Of a DNA stretch of 64,000 bases, positions 24,771 to 33,866 are shown in pieces. Source of the stretch: Anaerolineae bacterium (GTDB taxonomy: Bacteria > Chloroflexota > Anaerolineae > Aggregatilineales > J027). Both the position numbers and the translations under genes were made by a program. Location: assembly GCA_008933735.1 (NCBI GenBank), contig WBUL01000005.1:62001-126000 (forward strand), read 5' to 3'. Position 1 is the stretch's first letter; each line of letters begins with the position of its first letter. The notes under the pieces are model-generated. The model was not told the DNA's origin and ran no database searches. It worked only from the letters and a program-made list of their open reading frames with translations.

Positions 24771-26903
24771 ATGAGGAATTTTTTTTCTCGGTTTTTTGAT
24801 TCGCAGCCTAAAGAGACCCACGAAATCTCTGAATTTGCTCCTTATATTAACGCTGCACAGGTTGCTATTCAGCGTCAGGCGTGGGATGAAGCCCTGATGG
24901 CGTATGAACGGGGTTTGATGCTGGCTCGTCAGCGGGTAGATTTACGCGCCCAGCAGTATTTTTTAAGTGGTCAGGGCACCGTCCAATTCAAAGCCAGACG
25001 ATATGAACAGGCAGAAAATGCCTTTAATGATGCGCTGGCGCTGGCACAGCAGCTAGACGACTCCATTTTGACTGCCCGAAGTTATATCAATCTGGGCGAG
25101 GTGATCGCTGCCCGTAAACAGTGGGACAAAGCACAAACCTATCATCAAAAAGCTCTGGATACCGCCCGTCTGACTCAGGACACTCCAACCATCATTCTGG
25201 CGCAGGAAAAGTTAGCCCGTGCCTACATGGAACAGGACAATCCTGCCTATGCTAATCATCTGCTGCGTGAAGCGGTCACGGCGGCCCAGCGCAGCCGAGA
25301 TGCACGGGCGGGAGCCAGTGCGCTGGGTTGGTGGGGACGGGCGCTAATTTTGTCCGGTCAAAAAGCGCAGGGGCGGCGGCATCTGGAAAACGCGCAGCGC
25401 CTTGCTATGCAAACGGGAAGGGAAGGACTAGCCTTACAGTGGGTGATGGCGCTGGCAAATCTTGACCTTGAAGAGCAAAACTACCACGCGGCCATCGAGC
25501 GCTATCTGGCGGCAGAAGCATTGGCCCGGCATGTTGGGCATCGGGACAAGGAATTTTACATCGAACTGGCGCTCAATCTTTCCAATGCCTATCGTCAGAT
25601 TGGCAAATACGCTGATGCAAAAGTCCAGGCGGAACGTGCGCTCATGCACAGCCGTGAGACGGGTGAGCAGAGCAAAATAGCGCTGGCTTTCAAGGAAATG
25701 GGGCTGGCCTTCCAGAATCAGAATGAACATGAGGCGGCGATAGAACATCTTAAACAGGTGCTTGTCTATTATGAAGATGGTACGCTGGCCGAAGGCAAAG
25801 ATGAAATTCTTCTGGCATTGGGTAAGTCGCAGCAGCGGTTGAATCAGGTTGAGGATGCAGAATCAACGTATCAGCAGGCCTTGCTGCTTTCCCAGCAGAT
25901 GAAAAATCCCTTGCGGGAAGCAGAAGCCTTGCACTGGCTCGGTACGCTGCAAAACGACCGCCAGAATCGGGAAGAGGCCGTTTCTCTGTGGCATCAGGCG
26001 ATTCGGATTTTTGAGGATCAGGGTGAGATGGCTTCGGCTGCGCGGGTACTCTGTGACCTGGGGAATGCACACCGGATTATGGGTGATTTAAGTGCTGCCC
26101 GCACTGATTTTGAAAATGCCCTCATGCATCTGAATACTATTGATGATCGGGTGACACGTGGGCTGGTGTTTTCTAACGCCGCGAATCTGTATACGCAGTT
26201 GGGTGACATGGAAACCGCCGAAGCGTTTTATAACGATTCCATCAAGATCGCCAGAGAACTGCACGATGCTCGCAGCGAAGGTATCCGTACTGGTAATTTG
26301 GCCTGGTTTTACGTGCTCACAGGTCGTGCTCATCGTGCCATTGAATTGTTCAAGAAGAGCCTTGACATCAGTAAGCAGCTAAAAGATACCCTGCTGACGG
26401 CGATCCAGACCAACAATATGGGTTATGCCTATGCACGGTTGGGAGTTCATGATACTGCGACTCAGCTTTACAACGATGCCCTGCAAGCCGTTGATTCCCT
26501 GAATTCGCGGCGTTGGAAGGCAGTTTTTCAATCGAATCTGGGCGAATCGCTGGTCGCAATAGGTCGCCTGGAAGAAGCACGCACCCTCTACGAAGAGGCG
26601 ATGACCCTGAGTGATGCGATGGGTGACCAGGAAAACGCGATCCGCACGCGCAACCGCCTTGCGGTGCTGTTTATTCAGCAGGGGAACCTGCTTGAAGCGC
26701 AGCAGTTGGCTGAAACTGCCTCGCAGGATGCCCGCCGCATGGGGTATCGTAAAGGGCAGGCAGATGCGGCACGGGCGCTGGGTGATGTGTATCAGCAGCA
26801 GAACGATCTCGAGTCCGCCCGCCGTCATTATGGGGAAGCCCATAAGATTTATGCGATGATTCAAGACCCGGCGGCTCAGGATTTAACCGAATACGCAAGA
26901 TAA
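24771..26903 (+). CDS. TPR-repeat protein, 710 aa
   Basis: Apart from a basic-hydrophobic start (MRNFFSRFF) the whole chain is about 15-16 helical TPR/Sel1-like units of ~40 residues with recurrent A-x-x-x-Y/G-x-A and E-A-x-x-x-Y-x-x-A-L patterns (for example DEALMAYERGLMLARQ, EQAENAFNDALALAQQLDD, EEARTLYEEAMTLSDAMGD). The spacing fits the MalT/LGN-type protein-binding superhelix. No enzymatic domain. It is a scaffold of unknown partner; the HEAT gene follows 126 bp downstream on the same strand. Confidence 0.8.
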   Translation: MRNFFSRFFDSQPKETHEISEFAPYINAAQVAIQRQAWDEALMAYERGLMLARQRVDLRAQQYFLSGQGTVQFKARRYEQAENAFNDALALAQQLDDSILTARSYINLGEVIAARKQWDKAQTYHQKALDTARLTQDTPTIILAQEKLARAYMEQDNPAYANHLLREAVTAAQRSRDARAGASALGWWGRALILSGQKAQGRRHLENAQRLAMQTGREGLALQWVMALANLDLEEQNYHAAIERYLAAEALARHVGHRDKEFYIELALNLSNAYRQIGKYADAKVQAERALMHSRETGEQSKIALAFKEMGLAFQNQNEHEAAIEHLKQVLVYYEDGTLAEGKDEILLALGKSQQRLNQVEDAESTYQQALLLSQQMKNPLREAEALHWLGTLQNDRQNREEAVSLWHQAIRIFEDQGEMASAARVLCDLGNAHRIMGDLSAARTDFENALMHLNTIDDRVTRGLVFSNAANLYTQLGDMETAEAFYNDSIKIARELHDARSEGIRTGNLAWFYVLTGRAHRAIELFKKSLDISKQLKDTLLTAIQTNNMGYAYARLGVHDTATQLYNDALQAVDSLNSRRWKAVFQSNLGESLVAIGRLEEARTLYEEAMTLSDAMGDQENAIRTRNRLAVLFIQQGNLLEAQQLAETASQDARRMGYRKGQADAARALGDVYQQQNDLESARRHYGEAHKIYAMIQDPAAQDLTEYAR

Positions 26904-26906
26904 ATT

Positions 26907-26933
26907 GGCGGGGGTTCCAGTTTTTTCCCCGCC
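26907..26933 (+). terminator. Possible terminator hairpin after the TPR gene
   Basis: GGCGGGG (26907-26913) pairs with CCCCGCC (26927-26933) across a 13-nt loop containing six T. The tail is pyrimidine-rich but lacks a clean U-tract. Confidence 0.4.
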
Positions 26934-27029
26934 TGTTCCCCTTCTCTCAGCAATCCTCTTATGTTGATCCTTTATGAATTTATTTCCAATTTTTCTACAT
27001 CTTTGTTCAGACTGAGTTAAGATAAGGTT

Positions 27030-27809
27030 ATGGTACGAACAGAGGCCGACATAGACGTGGATGATCAGGTTATGGTGAAGTGTTATATCGAGGCACTTTA
27101 CTCCAATGACCGTGAGATTCGGGAGACGACCATGCAGGTATTGACTCAGATTGGAAACCCAGCTATTCCCTCTCTTGTGAAGAGCCTTCAAGCGCCTAAC
27201 TGTGAGGTACGCCAGTGTGCGGCAGGGGTGTTGGAGCAGCTTAAATGGGTGCCTGCAAGTGACATTGAATACGGCTTTTATGCCTTTGCCAGCCAGCGTT
27301 GGGACTTATTGGTGGAAATCGGATTGGCGGCGCTGTACGCCATTGCTGCTGCGCTTCAGGATGAAAGTTTTTATATTCGTACCTCGGCAGTGCTTGCATT
27401 AGGGGAAATGGCCCACCCGGAATCCCTGCCTCTGCTGGAACTTGCCATCCAGGACGAAAATCCCTATGTTCGCAGCGCTGCCGCCAGAGCCCTGGGGCAT
27501 TTGGGGGAGCCTAGTCTAGACCACCTGCGTCAGGCGCTGCACGACGAAGATAAAGGTGTCCGTATGGAAGCCGCCAATGCCCTGGTCAAAATGCGTGAAG
27601 CGGCTGTCCCGGTGCTCATTAACGCCCTGCGCGAAGGCGACTGGTACTTGCGCGGCGAAATCGCACAGGCTCTGGTCGATATTGGCAGCAAAGTGGTGCC
27701 CAGTCTGGTTGATTTATTAAAAGATAACGAATTGTGTTACGACGCTGCTGATATTTTAACTGCCCTCAAGGTTGACCCCCGCCAATACGGATTTCAATCT
27801 TACGCTTAG
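27030..27809 (+). CDS. HEAT-repeat protein (PBS-lyase-like repeats)
   Basis: 259 aa made of ~6 HEAT units: REIRETTMQVLTQIGNPAIP, CEVRQCAAGVLEQLK, FYIRTSAVLALGEMAHPESL, PYVRSAAARALGHLGEPSLD, KGVRMEAANALVKMREAAVP, WYLRGEIAQALVDIGSKVVP. This is the phycocyanobilin-lyase-type repeat, here almost certainly a protein-binding scaffold. TAAGAT (27018-27023) ends 6 bases before the ATG. The internal ATG at 27072 is a less likely start. Confidence 0.8.
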   Translation: MVRTEADIDVDDQVMVKCYIEALYSNDREIRETTMQVLTQIGNPAIPSLVKSLQAPNCEVRQCAAGVLEQLKWVPASDIEYGFYAFASQRWDLLVEIGLAALYAIAAALQDESFYIRTSAVLALGEMAHPESLPLLELAIQDENPYVRSAAARALGHLGEPSLDHLRQALHDEDKGVRMEAANALVKMREAAVPVLINALREGDWYLRGEIAQALVDIGSKVVPSLVDLLKDNELCYDAADILTALKVDPRQYGFQSYA

Positions 27810-27838
27810 GGAACTTGCCCTGATCTGTACAAAATGAA

Positions 27839-27863
27839 GATGGGGAAAACTCCTGTTCCCATC
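27839..27863. terminator. Weak hairpin between convergent genes
   Basis: GATGGG (27839-27844) pairs with CCCATC (27858-27863). Read on the minus strand, it is followed by a T-rich stretch (TTCATTTTG), so it may end the kinase operon. Confidence 0.35.
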
Positions 27864-27864
27864 C

Positions 27865-30222
27865 TTACGATTCGGAAGCCACTTCTGGTGGCGATTCCTC
27901 CTTTGCGGCCTCCTCAATCGGGCCTCGGTCGGCATTCATCAGGGTAGGCTCAAAGTGCAGGATGCCGCTGGCATCTTCCGGTGGTTTGACAGGCAGAACA
28001 ACGTAAAAAATACTCCCCGGCATTTTTTTGGCATCGTAGCCTTCGCTTTCTACCCAGATGCGTCCGCCGTGACCATCAATCACCCCCTTGGCAATGGTCA
28101 GACCTAAACCGGGGCCAGCGCCCATAAATTTGGTTTTGCCAGTGCTGTGCAGGCTGGGATCGTGGGCGCGGAAGAATTTCTCAAAAATAATCTGGTGATT
28201 CTTCGGGTCAATACCCACTCCCTCATCGCTGATTGCCACCACGATTTCATCTCGTTTGGTTTCGGGATTGTTTTGCAGCGAGCCATTGATTTCAATCCGC
28301 CCGCCATCCGGGGTAAACTTGACTGCGTTTAGCACAATGTTTTGAAACGCCTGCACCAGCCGTTTGGTATCTGCTTCAATTTCCGGTAGGCCGCTTAAGC
28401 CGCGTGCGCGGAGCGACTGCTTGCGCTTGAAAATATCGCTGTGCAGCGGTTCGATGGCAAGCCGGATGATGTTTTCGACGGTGGTTTTTTGAAAGCGCAA
28501 ATCCATCGCATTAACATCCAACTGGCTCACGTCAAGCATATTTCGGATAAGCTCTTCCATGCGGTCAATCGCCTTCCGCAAATTGCCGACGATGCCGTCC
28601 AACTGGTCATGATCCAGCAGACCCTGTTCATTGAGTGCCTGCACGATATCCGAGTAACCGCTGATTTGCGCGAGCGGTGTGCGGAGTTCGTGGCTGGCGA
28701 TGGTGATGAAGTCAGTTTTTACCGCATCCAACTGCTCAAGGCGCTGTTTGGTTGCCTGTAATTCCGTCGCAGTGGATTTGGCCTCAGTTTCCCGGCGGCG
28801 CAGATCATCCACCAGACGGGCATTTCGCAATGCCACTGCTGCCTGATTTGCCATCGTCTGCATCAGCTCAATATCGCGGGGGGTAAAAGTATCGTCGTTA
28901 ATCTTGTTGCCCGCGCACAGAATCCCGATCGGCTGTCCCTGGGCCACAATCGGCGTATAAATTGCCATCCGCATCTGCTTAAAGAAGTCTCTTTCGGACT
29001 GCTGCACATTTCTGTAGCGCTGGTCGAAGTCAATTTCAAACTGCGACAGGGATTTACGCTCGATGAACAGACGCTGATAGATCGGACTCTTGCGAGTCAG
29101 CGTGCCTTCGATCAAAGGGACATCCCCAAGCGCGACTTCACTGGGTTTCAGAATGTAGGTCGAGGTAAGGTCGCTGTCAGCAGCCCCTTTTTCTGCCTGG
29201 GGCAGCCACAGCAGGCCGCTTCTCTGCACGCGCAGCACTTCGCTGAGTTCGTTCAGGGTGACCTGGATAAGTTCGTTCAGTTCCGCGATGCCCGTAATCG
29301 CTTCTGCATAGTGGTGCAGCCGCGAGGTTTGATCCCCTTCGACCTGCCCGGAAAGACGGTTGATGAGCGAACGAGCGCTGCCGCGTGCCAGCATATAGAT
29401 CAGGGCCGCCGCGAATGCCAGGGCAACGAAGAATCCCAGTTTTTCGGCTTCTCTTTCGATATTAGTGTTGTCGGCGATGACCAGGGGAACAAAAATAGCG
29501 GCGATGGTCAGGACAGTAAAGACGCCGGTTGAGATCGCTAACCACATATTCCGGCGCACATCCAGCACCCGCAAACTGACGGCAGCGTACACCAAGCCGG
29601 TCATACCAACCGCTTGCAAAATCAAACCGGGTTCAAGCAGCCCACTGGAAGTAGTTCCAGCCAAAATAGTACCCATCAGTGCCAGCGAGAGCATAATCGC
29701 CCAGAAAATCGTGCGGTTGGCGACTTCCGCAAGGGTGGCACGGTAAAAGCTGTAAAAGGTCATCATAATCGGGAAGCCTGCGAACAGGGCGAATCCACCA
29801 AGCGCCAATGCGCCAGGCACGTAGACCGGGTCAAAAGTGTTAGCGATCCAATCTGCCTCACCAAGAAGCCCTTTAGTATCGGTATAAGCGGTGCCCGTCA
29901 GTGCCCCTATCCAGATGATCCCCAAAAGCAGCCACAGATTTTCGCCTTTGCGCTGTAAATAGACAAATGTCAGGCCGCCAATCATCACCATCGTCAAACC
30001 GAGCCCGATGATTTCCAGTCCACCGCCTTTGATTTCCCCGACAACGGGTTCCTCTTTTTCCAGCAGGAGGGAGAGTCCAGTCAGAGCCGCGGCCAGCATC
30101 GCTGCGGCCAGCCAGAATTTGAGCTTCTGGTCAGCTTCAATGCGAACCAGACTTATCCACAGCAGCATGAGATAAACCAGCGTACTGAGGAGCGCAATGG
30201 TTGAAGTCAGTGTAAGTTCCAA
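27865..30222 (-). CDS. Membrane sensor histidine kinase with GAF domain
   Basis: 785 aa. About nine N-terminal spans (residues ~5-285, 7TM-like sensor), a GAF domain (~310-465, including ILCAGNKINDDTFTPRDIEL), a coiled-coil linker, HisKA with His511 in ASHELRTPLAQISGY, and HATPase_c with N-box VLNAVKFTPDGG, G1 ISDEGVGID, F-box and GAGPGLGLTIAKGV. The C-terminal ~40 residues are acidic and Pro-rich. Last gene of a four-gene signalling run; no output regulator is fused. Signal unknown. Confidence 0.9.
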   Translation of the reverse strand: MELTLTSTIALLSTLVYLMLLWISLVRIEADQKLKFWLAAAMLAAALTGLSLLLEKEEPVVGEIKGGGLEIIGLGLTMVMIGGLTFVYLQRKGENLWLLLGIIWIGALTGTAYTDTKGLLGEADWIANTFDPVYVPGALALGGFALFAGFPIMMTFYSFYRATLAEVANRTIFWAIMLSLALMGTILAGTTSSGLLEPGLILQAVGMTGLVYAAVSLRVLDVRRNMWLAISTGVFTVLTIAAIFVPLVIADNTNIEREAEKLGFFVALAFAAALIYMLARGSARSLINRLSGQVEGDQTSRLHHYAEAITGIAELNELIQVTLNELSEVLRVQRSGLLWLPQAEKGAADSDLTSTYILKPSEVALGDVPLIEGTLTRKSPIYQRLFIERKSLSQFEIDFDQRYRNVQQSERDFFKQMRMAIYTPIVAQGQPIGILCAGNKINDDTFTPRDIELMQTMANQAAVALRNARLVDDLRRRETEAKSTATELQATKQRLEQLDAVKTDFITIASHELRTPLAQISGYSDIVQALNEQGLLDHDQLDGIVGNLRKAIDRMEELIRNMLDVSQLDVNAMDLRFQKTTVENIIRLAIEPLHSDIFKRKQSLRARGLSGLPEIEADTKRLVQAFQNIVLNAVKFTPDGGRIEINGSLQNNPETKRDEIVVAISDEGVGIDPKNHQIIFEKFFRAHDPSLHSTGKTKFMGAGPGLGLTIAKGVIDGHGGRIWVESEGYDAKKMPGSIFYVVLPVKPPEDASGILHFEPTLMNADRGPIEEAAKEESPPEVASES

Positions 30223-30232
30223 CAGGGCATCC

Positions 30233-31609
30233 TCATTTGATGATGTAATACGTACCTTTTTTACTGCCTATCTTCAGCAGAATATTCTTGTCCACCAAAT
30301 CAGCCAGGTCAAGGCGCAGGGTTTCGGGGCTAACATCGCTGCACAACTGGCGAAATTCGCGGTTGGTTATGCTGCCACGTTCGCGGACATAGGTAATCGC
30401 TCTTGCCTGCCGAATATTGACGTTCGGTGGAAGGTCAAGCCCGGCGAATGACTCCCGGCTGCGGGCGTTAGAAAGTTTGACAGCGAAACTATACGGTTTA
30501 GCGTCAAAGGCGGGGGGCTGGTGTCCGGCGCTTTGCATTGCTTCAATCATTTTGTCGATACCCAACCCTAATTCTTCAATGTACCCCCACTGGAATAATC
30601 CAGCGACAATACGCGGATTTCGGCTGAAATGCTCGTGAACAATATTATCTACCGTAATAAAGCCAGGGAGCCCGCCAGGGCTGATGACTTCCAGACGGTC
30701 AGAATACATCCGCACCTCAATCCGGCGCCCCTTCAAACGGTAATCGCGGTGGGCGACCGCGTTGACCAGCGCTTCGCGCACCGCAAACTGTGGATATTCG
30801 AATATTTCGGTACGTTCCAGCCCTTTGACCACCGCGCTGACAGCCATTTCGCTCCACGTCAAATTCCACATATTTTCGACGATTCTTGCCAGCGGCCCGG
30901 TCATTTCTTCACGTCGGGCATATCCGGCAAGGCCGTCTTCGCCACGCGGTTCTGTGCCAATAAATTTGACAAAAATGACCCCTGCCTGAGGCAGCCAGTG
31001 TTGAGGATATTTGGCGAAGAGGAGGATACCTGCGACGGTTGGCTCCCGTTTTTCACTGCACGCGCCTACTTCGACCAACAGGTCTTCTGTGCTGCCTGCC
31101 CAGGGCTGGCGGGTGCGTGCATTGCGTTTCCTGATAAATTCCTCAACAACATCCGGGTCAAAGTCATCTAGACTCGCGCCGGGAACAGTTTCGATTTCAA
31201 AGTCGCCTGTGGCTTTATCGGTGGCTAATCGCCGGATTTCCTGCCCCCCCAGTGGACGATTGTCCTGCCCACTGCGTACCAGGACACGCCCGTCGGTGGT
31301 AGCATGGAGTTCGATGCTGCGCGGCACCCGAATCGCTACGATGTACCAATCATCCAGGTCGAATTGTTCCCAGGAACCAACAACAACCGGCGGGTTGCAT
31401 AATTCTTCCGCTTTATGAAGTGCGGTTTCCACGTCATCATTATAGGCCTGACCAAGGATGGTTCCATCCGGAGTAATGCCAACAACCAGCACGCCACCAT
31501 CGGTATTGGCAAAGGCCACGAGCGTGTCTGCAATTTTTTGAGGGTCAAGTTCAGGAAGGAAATGCAGGCCGGGACCAGGGCCTTCCTTGATGCGATTGAT
31601 GTCGAACAT
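30233..31609 (-). CDS. AlbA_2 (Schlafen-type)/HATPase transcriptional regulator, COG2865-like
   Basis: 458 aa from ATG 31609; an in-frame TTG at 31666 extends it by 19 residues without family support. Residues ~1-125: AlbA_2 domain (DTLVAFANTDGGVLVVGITP, VLVRSGQDNRPLGGQEIRRL). Residues ~255-370: HATPase_c_4 region (REALVNAVAHRDYRLKGRRI, LEVISPGGLPGFITVDNI, GYIEELGLGIDKMIEAM). C-terminus: winged helix (RGSITNREFRQLCSD). Such proteins bind DNA and perhaps ATP. Located between a CheY-like gene and a histidine kinase, so probably tied to that pathway. Confidence 0.85.
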   Translation of the reverse strand: MFDINRIKEGPGPGLHFLPELDPQKIADTLVAFANTDGGVLVVGITPDGTILGQAYNDDVETALHKAEELCNPPVVVGSWEQFDLDDWYIVAIRVPRSIELHATTDGRVLVRSGQDNRPLGGQEIRRLATDKATGDFEIETVPGASLDDFDPDVVEEFIRKRNARTRQPWAGSTEDLLVEVGACSEKREPTVAGILLFAKYPQHWLPQAGVIFVKFIGTEPRGEDGLAGYARREEMTGPLARIVENMWNLTWSEMAVSAVVKGLERTEIFEYPQFAVREALVNAVAHRDYRLKGRRIEVRMYSDRLEVISPGGLPGFITVDNIVHEHFSRNPRIVAGLFQWGYIEELGLGIDKMIEAMQSAGHQPPAFDAKPYSFAVKLSNARSRESFAGLDLPPNVNIRQARAITYVRERGSITNREFRQLCSDVSPETLRLDLADLVDKNILLKIGSKKGTYYIIK

Positions 31610-31678
31610 AGATGGATGACGCTCAGAAATCAACCTAAGTGTAGTTCTGAAAACGGATTGTTGCAAACTATAAAGAAG

Positions 31679-32053
31679 TTAGCTTTCAAAGATATTTTCA
31701 ATACGCTGGAGCAAATCGAGCGGCCCAAAGGGTTTATTCAGCACCGCACGCGCGCCCAGCGCAATCGCTTCTTTGCGGGTTTTTTCATCCGCTTGAGCGG
31801 AAAGGACAATCACTTCAATGTGATAGGTTTCCGGATCATTTTTGATATGCTCAAGCACCTCCAGCCCGCTCATCCCTGGCATTGCAAGGTCCAGAAGCAC
31901 TAAATCGGGCAGATCACCTGTTTCCAGATAGTCGAGCGCTTCGGGCCCGTTGGAAGCGTTGACCACCACATAGAAAACATTTCCGAGTGTTGCGTTAATC
32001 AGGTTGCGGATGTCGGGATTGTCATCCACAACAAGTACCCGTTTTTTCTCCAT
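31679..32053 (-). CDS. CheY-like response regulator (receiver domain only)
   Basis: 124 aa, a single receiver domain. Phospho-acceptor Asp55 in LVLLDLAMPGMSG, acidic pair D10-D11 in VLVVDDNPD, conserved Ser in VIVLSAQ and Lys in LNKPFGP are all present. No output domain, so it works by protein contact. Three bases follow the kinase stop before its ATG, so kinase and regulator form a coupled pair. Confidence 0.93.
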   Translation of the reverse strand: MEKKRVLVVDDNPDIRNLINATLGNVFYVVVNASNGPEALDYLETGDLPDLVLLDLAMPGMSGLEVLEHIKNDPETYHIEVIVLSAQADEKTRKEAIALGARAVLNKPFGPLDLLQRIENIFES

Positions 32054-32056
32054 AAG

Positions 32057-33181
32057 TTAGCTTACCCCTGGTGGCAGCCACAACGTAATCAGCGCGCCTT
32101 TTTGTGTCCCATTTTCTGCTGTTAGCTTACCACCATGTACCCCGGCAACATAGTTAGAGAGTGCTAACCCCAGCCCAAGCCCTTCCGTGCCCCGTTTCAA
32201 GGCTTCAACAGTCTGATTGAAATCTTCCCCAAAGTGTTCCAGGATGCGCTCCGGGATGCCCGGCCCATCGTCCATAAAGCGCATAGTGATCCCATCTTGA
32301 GTGGATTTGGCGTCAACTTGAACCTGCCCCCCGACCCGGTTAAATTTGATCGCATTATGAACGAGCTGATAGGTCAGACTGCCCAGTAAATCGGCGTCGG
32401 CGTAGACTTCCATACCCTGCATCCCCTCATCCACACGGATATTGATCCGGCGGGCTTCTGCCAATCGATAAAGCGGCTGCAAGGTCGTGTCAACCAGGGT
32501 ATATAAGTCCATCCAATCTCGGGAAACGACATGGGTCTGGTTCACTAAATCCGCGTATTTGATGACGCCATCTAACTGACGTTTATATTCGACCAGTTTG
32601 TCTTTGATACCATGAACCGTCGTGCGCTGATCATCATCCAGAGAGCCTTTTTCCAGAATTTGAAGGCTTAAGTCCAGCGGAACCAGCGGGCTGGTCAGTT
32701 CGTGGTTAATTGTACTGAGAAAATTCGCTTTTAGCTGGTCAGCCGCCTGGAGTTGGCGATAGGCTTCTGCCAATTCATACCGCTTCTGACGTTCTTTGCT
32801 GTACAACACCTGCAAATCTGCTGCGTAACGTTCAAGCTGCTCCTGGGTAGATTGGAGGTTTTCGACCAGTTCATCGCGTTCTGCCTTTGCCTCAGCCAAT
32901 GATTGTTGAAGCTCATGTAAATTCATCAGGTCGGTGTTTGAAGTCGGGTGAAGTTCTTCAGCACCTGGACGTAAAATCTGTTCCAGAGTATTCGCCATCA
33001 CAATCAGTGCATCGGTTGCGTTTTCAACATGCTCATCAAGCGCTGAAAAAATCTCATTGTAAGGGTCGGCTTTCCGCCTGCGGCGCACGAGATCACGCAT
33101 GTCCTTCAGGGCATCACGAATTTTTCGCCCCGCTTGGATGAACTGCTGCTTTGGGGATTGTGAACTCACACCTGTACCCAT
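32057..33181 (-). CDS. Cytoplasmic sensor histidine kinase
   Basis: 374 aa, no membrane span. Residues ~85-145 are a long coiled coil (ELQQSLAEAKAERDELVENL). HisKA-like helix with His160 in TINHELTSPLVPLDLSL (Thr-Ser in place of the common Arg-Thr), then HATPase_c with VHNAIKFNRVGGQ, FMDDGPGIPE and GTEGLGLGLALSNYVAGVHG. First gene of the signalling operon and probable partner of the receiver gene downstream. Confidence 0.9.
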   Translation of the reverse strand: MGTGVSSQSPKQQFIQAGRKIRDALKDMRDLVRRRRKADPYNEIFSALDEHVENATDALIVMANTLEQILRPGAEELHPTSNTDLMNLHELQQSLAEAKAERDELVENLQSTQEQLERYAADLQVLYSKERQKRYELAEAYRQLQAADQLKANFLSTINHELTSPLVPLDLSLQILEKGSLDDDQRTTVHGIKDKLVEYKRQLDGVIKYADLVNQTHVVSRDWMDLYTLVDTTLQPLYRLAEARRINIRVDEGMQGMEVYADADLLGSLTYQLVHNAIKFNRVGGQVQVDAKSTQDGITMRFMDDGPGIPERILEHFGEDFNQTVEALKRGTEGLGLGLALSNYVAGVHGGKLTAENGTQKGALITLWLPPGVS

Positions 33182-33200
33182 GACATTTACTCTTGCTCCT

Positions 33201-33230
33201 ATTGTACATGCTACATTTAAAGTAAGGCAA
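33201..33230 (-). promoter_or_regulatory. Promoter of the signalling operon
   Basis: Minus strand TTGCCT (33225-33230), 18-bp spacer, TACAAT (33201-33206), followed by AGGAG and the kinase start at 33181. It is divergent from the copper operon promoter. Confidence 0.5.
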
Positions 33231-33281
33231 AGTTAACTGGTCGTTCCAATGTAATTGTTAGGGGATTGTTATAGCTTTGGC

Positions 33282-33309
33282 TTGACAGCCACAATATTTG
33301 TGTTATATT
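33282..33309 (+). promoter_or_regulatory. Promoter of the csoR-copZ-copA operon
   Basis: TTGACA (33282-33287), 16-bp spacer, TATATT (33304-33309). The start site should fall near 33316, at the edge of the G/C-tract palindrome. Confidence 0.75.
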
Positions 33310-33315
33310 GAAGGC

Positions 33316-33341
33316 TGTCCCCACCCCAGGGGGGAGGGGAG
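33316..33341 (+). promoter_or_regulatory. Probable CsoR operator
   Basis: An imperfect inverted repeat of C- and G-tracts: CCCCACCCC (33319-33327) faces GGGGAGGGG (33331-33339), with one mismatch. CsoR operators are such G/C-tract palindromes. It overlaps the expected start site, so bound CsoR would block transcription until Cu(I) releases it. Confidence 0.65.
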
Positions 33342-33358
33342 TTAGAAAGGACAGCCAC

Positions 33359-33628
33359 ATGGATGATCAGGCCAAGCAAAACGCCATCAACCGCCTCAAA
33401 AGTGCAGTTGGACATCTGCAAGGGATCGTGAATATGCTTGAAAAAGATACCTACTGCATTGATGTCATCAAACAGATACAGGCAGTCGAATCTGCCCTGG
33501 AAAAAACCAGCCAGTTGATTCTCGATTCTCATTTACATACCTGTGTCACAACTGCAATCAAGGGCGATGACTCCAACGAGCGTGAGCGTGTGCTGTCCGA
33601 AGTTGTCGAAGTCTTTAAATGGAGATGA
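33359..33628 (+). CDS. csoR: Copper-sensing repressor CsoR
   Basis: 89 aa from ATG 33359, with AAAGGA upstream; the longer frame from 33308 would read through the operator. All-helical CsoR/RcnR family. The Cu(I) ligands Cys33, His58 and Cys62 keep the C-x24-H-x3-C spacing of true CsoR proteins, which separates it from FrmR or RcnR. It represses its own operon; copZ and copA follow within 3 and 16 bases. Confidence 0.93.
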   Translation: MDDQAKQNAINRLKSAVGHLQGIVNMLEKDTYCIDVIKQIQAVESALEKTSQLILDSHLHTCVTTAIKGDDSNERERVLSEVVEVFKWR

Positions 33629-33631
33629 ATC

Positions 33632-33850
33632 ATGGAAAGTAAAACTGTTCTCATTCCTGCAATTAGCTGCGGCCACTGTGTTCATACTGTCAAGCACGAA
33701 ATTGGTGAATTGACAGGTGTAAAAAAGGTCGAGGTTGATCAGGAAACCAAAAAAGCAAGTTTTGAATGGGAACCCCCGGCGACGTGGGAACAAATTGCCA
33801 GCACGCTGAAGGAAATCGAGTATCCGGCTCAGGAATTGATTTCGCTGTAA
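33632..33850 (+). CDS. copZ: Copper chaperone (HMA domain), CopZ-like
   Basis: 72 aa, one ferredoxin-like HMA domain. The metal loop reads AISCGHC (C-x2-C), followed by [20 protein letters not shown]. It carries Cu(I) in the cytoplasm and hands it to the N-terminal HMA domains of CopA next door. The usual Met before the first Cys is replaced by Ile-Ser. Confidence 0.88.
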   Translation: MESKTVLIPAISCGHCVHTVKHEIGELTGVKKVEVDQETKKASFEWEPPATWEQIASTLKEIEYPAQELISL

Positions 33851-33866
33851 AAAACCAGGGGTGTTC

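Noticed and set aside
32057..33181. Loss of function in the first kinase because the H-box reads HELTSPL rather than HELRTPL
   Set aside because: His160 and the ATP-binding boxes are intact; variation after the His-Glu pair is common in active kinases.
33308..33358. Upstream start for csoR
   Set aside because: It would translate the -10 and operator; the ATG at 33359 has a ribosome site and gives the usual CsoR length.
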